From JAXDLH01 sp034666705 (GTDB lineage Bacteria > Chloroflexota > UBA6077 > SHYK01), in assembly GCA_034666705.1 (NCBI GenBank), contig JAXDLH010000108.1, positions 1 through 13,681 of the forward strand: a stretch of DNA of 13,681 bases. Direction: 5' to 3'. The translations under genes and the position numbers were made by a program. The notes under the pieces are model-generated. The model was not told where the DNA came from and searched no databases. It saw only the letters and a list, made by a program, of their open reading frames with translations. This document shows, in pieces, positions 13,638 through 13,681 of the stretch (the first letter of the stretch is position 1; each line of letters begins with the position of its first letter).

Positions 13638-13681
13638 TGAGCCCTTCGACCGAGCCCGTCCTGAGCCTGTCGAAGGGCTCA
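13638..13681. repeat. 13-bp inverted repeat of a dispersed palindromic family
   Basis: TGAGCCCTTCGAC (13638-13650) is the exact reverse complement of GTCGAAGGGCTCA (13669-13681), separated by 18 bases containing another CCTGAGCC-type piece. The CCTGAGCCTGTCGAAGGG string belongs to a palindromic intergenic repeat seen in many high-GC bacteria (recalled, not searched). It ends 2 bp before the proposed cobO ATG and may continue past the window edge. Confidence 0.85.

Overview
This 13.7-kb window is GC-rich bacterial DNA with close packing, overlapping stop/start signals and frequent GTG/TTG starts. No rRNA or tRNA is visible, so taxonomy is inferred. The gene set fits a member of Chloroflexota or a related high-GC group: glycolate-oxidase-type GlcD/GlcF, a ferredoxin-like domain fused to CobN, a CobO neighbour, and dispersed palindromic intergenic repeats. 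Confidence in the phylum is low. TGA ends many intact genes here (EVE, queG, mntA, SDR, cobO), so the standard code is in use.

Left part (1-2832, minus strand). Transcription runs right to left through glcF (Fe-S subunit of a 2-hydroxyacid oxidase), mntA, hepT and glcD (FAD subunit, cut by the window edge). The MntA/HepT nucleotidyltransferase/HEPN toxin-antitoxin pair sits between the two oxidase subunits and has clearly lower GC. hepT has an in-frame TGA where the family has Trp; the canonical C-terminal end is still readable in frame beyond it. A perfect 14-bp inverted repeat lies early in the hepT message.

Middle part (2990-7480). On the plus strand are an EVE-domain protein (TTG start), peptide deformylase with an unusual C-terminal tail, and an overlapping class-I glutamine-amidotransferase-like (peptidase C26) hydrolase. 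queG (epoxyqueuosine reductase, B12-dependent in known members) converges on it from the minus strand with a 6-bp tail-to-tail overlap. A divergent plus-strand pair follows: a small protein resembling a dimeric alpha/beta barrel, and an SDR-fold protein that lacks the catalytic Tyr and Lys. The queG/small-gene intergenic region holds a 28-bp direct repeat.

Intergenic 7481-7933 contains no convincing gene. It holds six copies of a 17-bp tandem repeat and a 13-bp inverted repeat.

Right part (7934-13681, minus strand). A cobalamin operon reads cobO (corrinoid adenosyltransferase), then cobN (cobaltochelatase large subunit with an N-terminal thioredoxin-like ferredoxin domain), then a lipoprotein FKBP-type prolyl isomerase. 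cobO and cobN overlap by 4 bp (TTGA). cobN carries an in-gene heptanucleotide repeat. The 5' end of cobO runs into a repeat cluster at the window edge, so its true start is uncertain.

No wholly new multi-gene system is evident. The best leads are the broken TA pair inside an oxidase operon, the SDR lacking its catalytic residues with its small partner, and the repeat-driven remodelling of cobN and cobO.
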